From an uncultured Faecalibacterium sp. (lineage in GTDB: Bacteria; Bacillota; Clostridia; Oscillospirales; Ruminococcaceae), in assembly GCA_946411155.1 (NCBI GenBank), contig CAMKDB010000001.1:1-32362 (forward strand): DNA of 32,362 nt, written 5' to 3'. Positions 31,023 to 32,362 of the stretch are shown here, in pieces. Numbering within the stretch: the stretch's first letter is position 1; each line of letters opens with the position of its first letter. The translations under genes and the position numbers were made by a program. The notes beneath the pieces were generated by a model. The model had not been told where the DNA came from and made no database searches. It worked only from the letters and a program-made list of their open reading frames with translations.

Positions 31023-32362
31023 ATGGAACTGATAGGACGAATATTCGGAACGATGATGCGGTGGTGCTATGCACTGGTGCGCAATTACGGCACCGCGATC
31101 TTTGTATTCACATTGCTGACGAAAATCGTATTATTGCCTATTTCCGTCTGGACCCATTTCAACTCTATCAAAATGATCCAGGTTCAGCCTGAAATCAACC
31201 GTCTGAAAGTCAAGTATTACGGGCAGAACGATGTTATTGCCGAAGAACAGGCTCAGGTCTTCAAAAGGGCCGGATACCGGCCGCTTCTTTCTATCATTCC
31301 GACTGTGGTTCAGCTGATTCTGCTTGTAGGCGTCGCCGGTGCTATACGCGCCGGAGTGAATGACCCTTCCATCAACATGAACTTCTTCGGTATCGATCTC
31401 TCACAGGTACCAAGCAGGACCGGTCTCTCTCTGATCTGGTCTCCGCTGGCGGCAGGTTTTTCCTCTTTTCTGCTGAGCTTCGCACAGAACCGCAGCAATG
31501 TTCTTCAATCCGAACAGTCCGCTTACAACAAATACGGGACCATGGCGCTGACCGTACTGCTTTCCTGTTACCTCGGATGGATCGTACCTGTAGGCACTGC
31601 CTTTTACTGGGTATGCAGCAATCTGCTTGCCATTGCGCAGATGTACCTTTTCAACCGGATATTCCCTCCGGCAAAACACATTGATTACGAGGAACTGGAA
31701 GCAAGCCGCGCTGCACTGGCGGAGATCCAGGACGTAGGGGAGAAAGAAGGTTACTTTTCGGAGAACCGCAAGCGGGAACGCGCTGACTATAAGCGTTTCT
31801 TCTCAGTAGTCAACAAGCATCTTGTCTTTTATTCCGAAGGCAGCGGATTCTATAAGTATTACAGGGGCATCATCGAGTATATCCTTGAACATACGAGTAT
31901 CACCATTCATTATGTGACCAGCGATCCCAATGATCAGATCTTCCGTCTGGCAGAACAGGAGCCCCGAATCCGGCCGTACTATATTGGCGAGAACAAACTG
32001 ATTACCCTGATGATGAAAATGGATGCCGATGTGGTGGCGATGACCATGACAGACATCGAGACGTATCACATCAAGCGCAGCTATATCCGTAAGGATATCG
32101 AATATGTGTATATCCAGCATGGCATCGGCAGCATGAACCTGACCTGTACGAAGACCGCCACGGATCACTATGACACCATCTTCTGCGTCGGCAAGCATCA
32201 GATGGCGGAGGAACTGGAGAGAGAGCGTGTCTATGGCGTTCCAAAACGGAAACTGCTGGAAGTCGGATATCCGATGCTGGACGAACTTCGCGCAGCATAC
32301 GACAGCGGCGAACACCAGAAGCACGATAAGCCCCTGATCCTGATCGGACCATCCTGGCAGAA
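31023..32362 (+). CDS. YidC/Oxa1 - CDP-glycerol glycerophosphotransferase fusion, 3' end beyond the window
   Basis: The frame is open from the ATG at 31023 (AAGGAACAGGAT upstream) to the last base, 446 codons without a stop. Residues ~1-215 match the YidC/Oxa1 insertase core: a helix with KIVLLPISVW, then KMIQVQPEINRLKVKYYGQN, the hairpin region, IIPTVVQLILLVGV, and two late helices ending IAQMYLFNRIF. After a charged linker (about 216-258), residues ~259-446 match CDP-glycerol:glycerophosphate glycerophosphotransferases: HLVFYSEGSGFYKYYRGII, DVVAMTMTD, and the hallmark YVYIQHGIGSMNLT (His366). TagB/TagF enzymes build the phosphoglycerol chain of teichoic acids at the inner membrane face. Here the insertase-like part could anchor the transferase or guide a lipid-linked product. 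The remaining transferase half lies outside the window. Confidence 0.88.
   Translation, partial: MELIGRIFGTMMRWCYALVRNYGTAIFVFTLLTKIVLLPISVWTHFNSIKMIQVQPEINRLKVKYYGQNDVIAEEQAQVFKRAGYRPLLSIIPTVVQLILLVGVAGAIRAGVNDPSINMNFFGIDLSQVPSRTGLSLIWSPLAAGFSSFLLSFAQNRSNVLQSEQSAYNKYGTMALTVLLSCYLGWIVPVGTAFYWVCSNLLAIAQMYLFNRIFPPAKHIDYEELEASRAALAEIQDVGEKEGYFSENRKRERADYKRFFSVVNKHLVFYSEGSGFYKYYRGIIEYILEHTSITIHYVTSDPNDQIFRLAEQEPRIRPYYIGENKLITLMMKMDADVVAMTMTDIETYHIKRSYIRKDIEYVYIQHGIGSMNLTCTKTATDHYDTIFCVGKHQMAEELERERVYGVPKRKLLEVGYPMLDELRAAYDSGEHQKHDKPLILIGPSWQ

Noticed and set aside
1-32362. Insertion sequences, phage genes, attachment sites or a CRISPR array
   Set aside because: No transposase, integrase, Cas gene, inverted-repeat ends or regular repeat-spacer structure was seen on either strand.

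Overview
This window looks like near-origin chromosome from a Gram-positive bacterium of the Bacillota. The reasons are three parS sites beside parA-parB, tRNA genes with encoded CCA ends, AGGAGG-type ribosome sites with several TTG or GTG starts, sigma-A-like promoters, and teichoic-acid-type families (LicD, IspD/TarI, CDP-glycerol transferase, LtaS-like sulfatase). I would guess Erysipelotrichia or Clostridia, without confidence in the class. No mobile element, phage gene or CRISPR array is visible.

Layout. Positions 1-681 hold the start of an AIM24-family gene that leaves the window and carries a 63-bp in-frame tandem duplication at the very edge. Positions 744-10393 are a tight nine-gene minus-strand operon behind a good promoter (10437-10465). 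It encodes a polyprenyl-phosphate sugar transferase, a DUF4422 glycosyltransferase, an ABC-2 exporter (permease and ATPase), UDP-galactopyranose mutase, a LicD protein, an SDR-LicD fusion, an IspD/TarI-like cytidylyltransferase and an SDR epimerase/dehydratase. Together these suggest an ABC-exported, galactofuranose-containing surface glycan decorated with polyol phosphate or a similar CDP-linked group. Positions 10504-14592 hold two large GT-C-like membrane proteins. Positions 14723-18086 hold an SGNH-like protein, an MBOAT acyltransferase and a pyruvyltransferase-like protein, closed by a terminator. Positions 18325-20643 encode a protein with two TIR-like domains followed by Sel1/TPR repeats. 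GAPDH (20811-21878) and a DEDDh exonuclease (22030-22638) follow.

Positions 22650-22963 form a compact partition centre: three identical 16-bp parS sites, a divergent tRNA-Ser and the parA promoter. parA, parB and serS follow on the plus strand. The SerRS has archaeal-looking signatures. Next come a second MBOAT/SGNH pair (25938-28423), a tRNA-Met/tRNA-Glu unit with a near-consensus promoter, an LtaS-like sulfatase-fold membrane protein (28891-30978), and at the right edge a gene cut by the window.

That last gene (31023 to the end) is the most unusual object here. One open frame encodes a YidC/Oxa1-type membrane insertase domain followed by a CDP-glycerol glycerophosphotransferase (TagB/TagF-like) domain. 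With the LtaS-like neighbour and the LicD/IspD operon, most of the window is envelope glycopolymer synthesis and modification wrapped around parABS.
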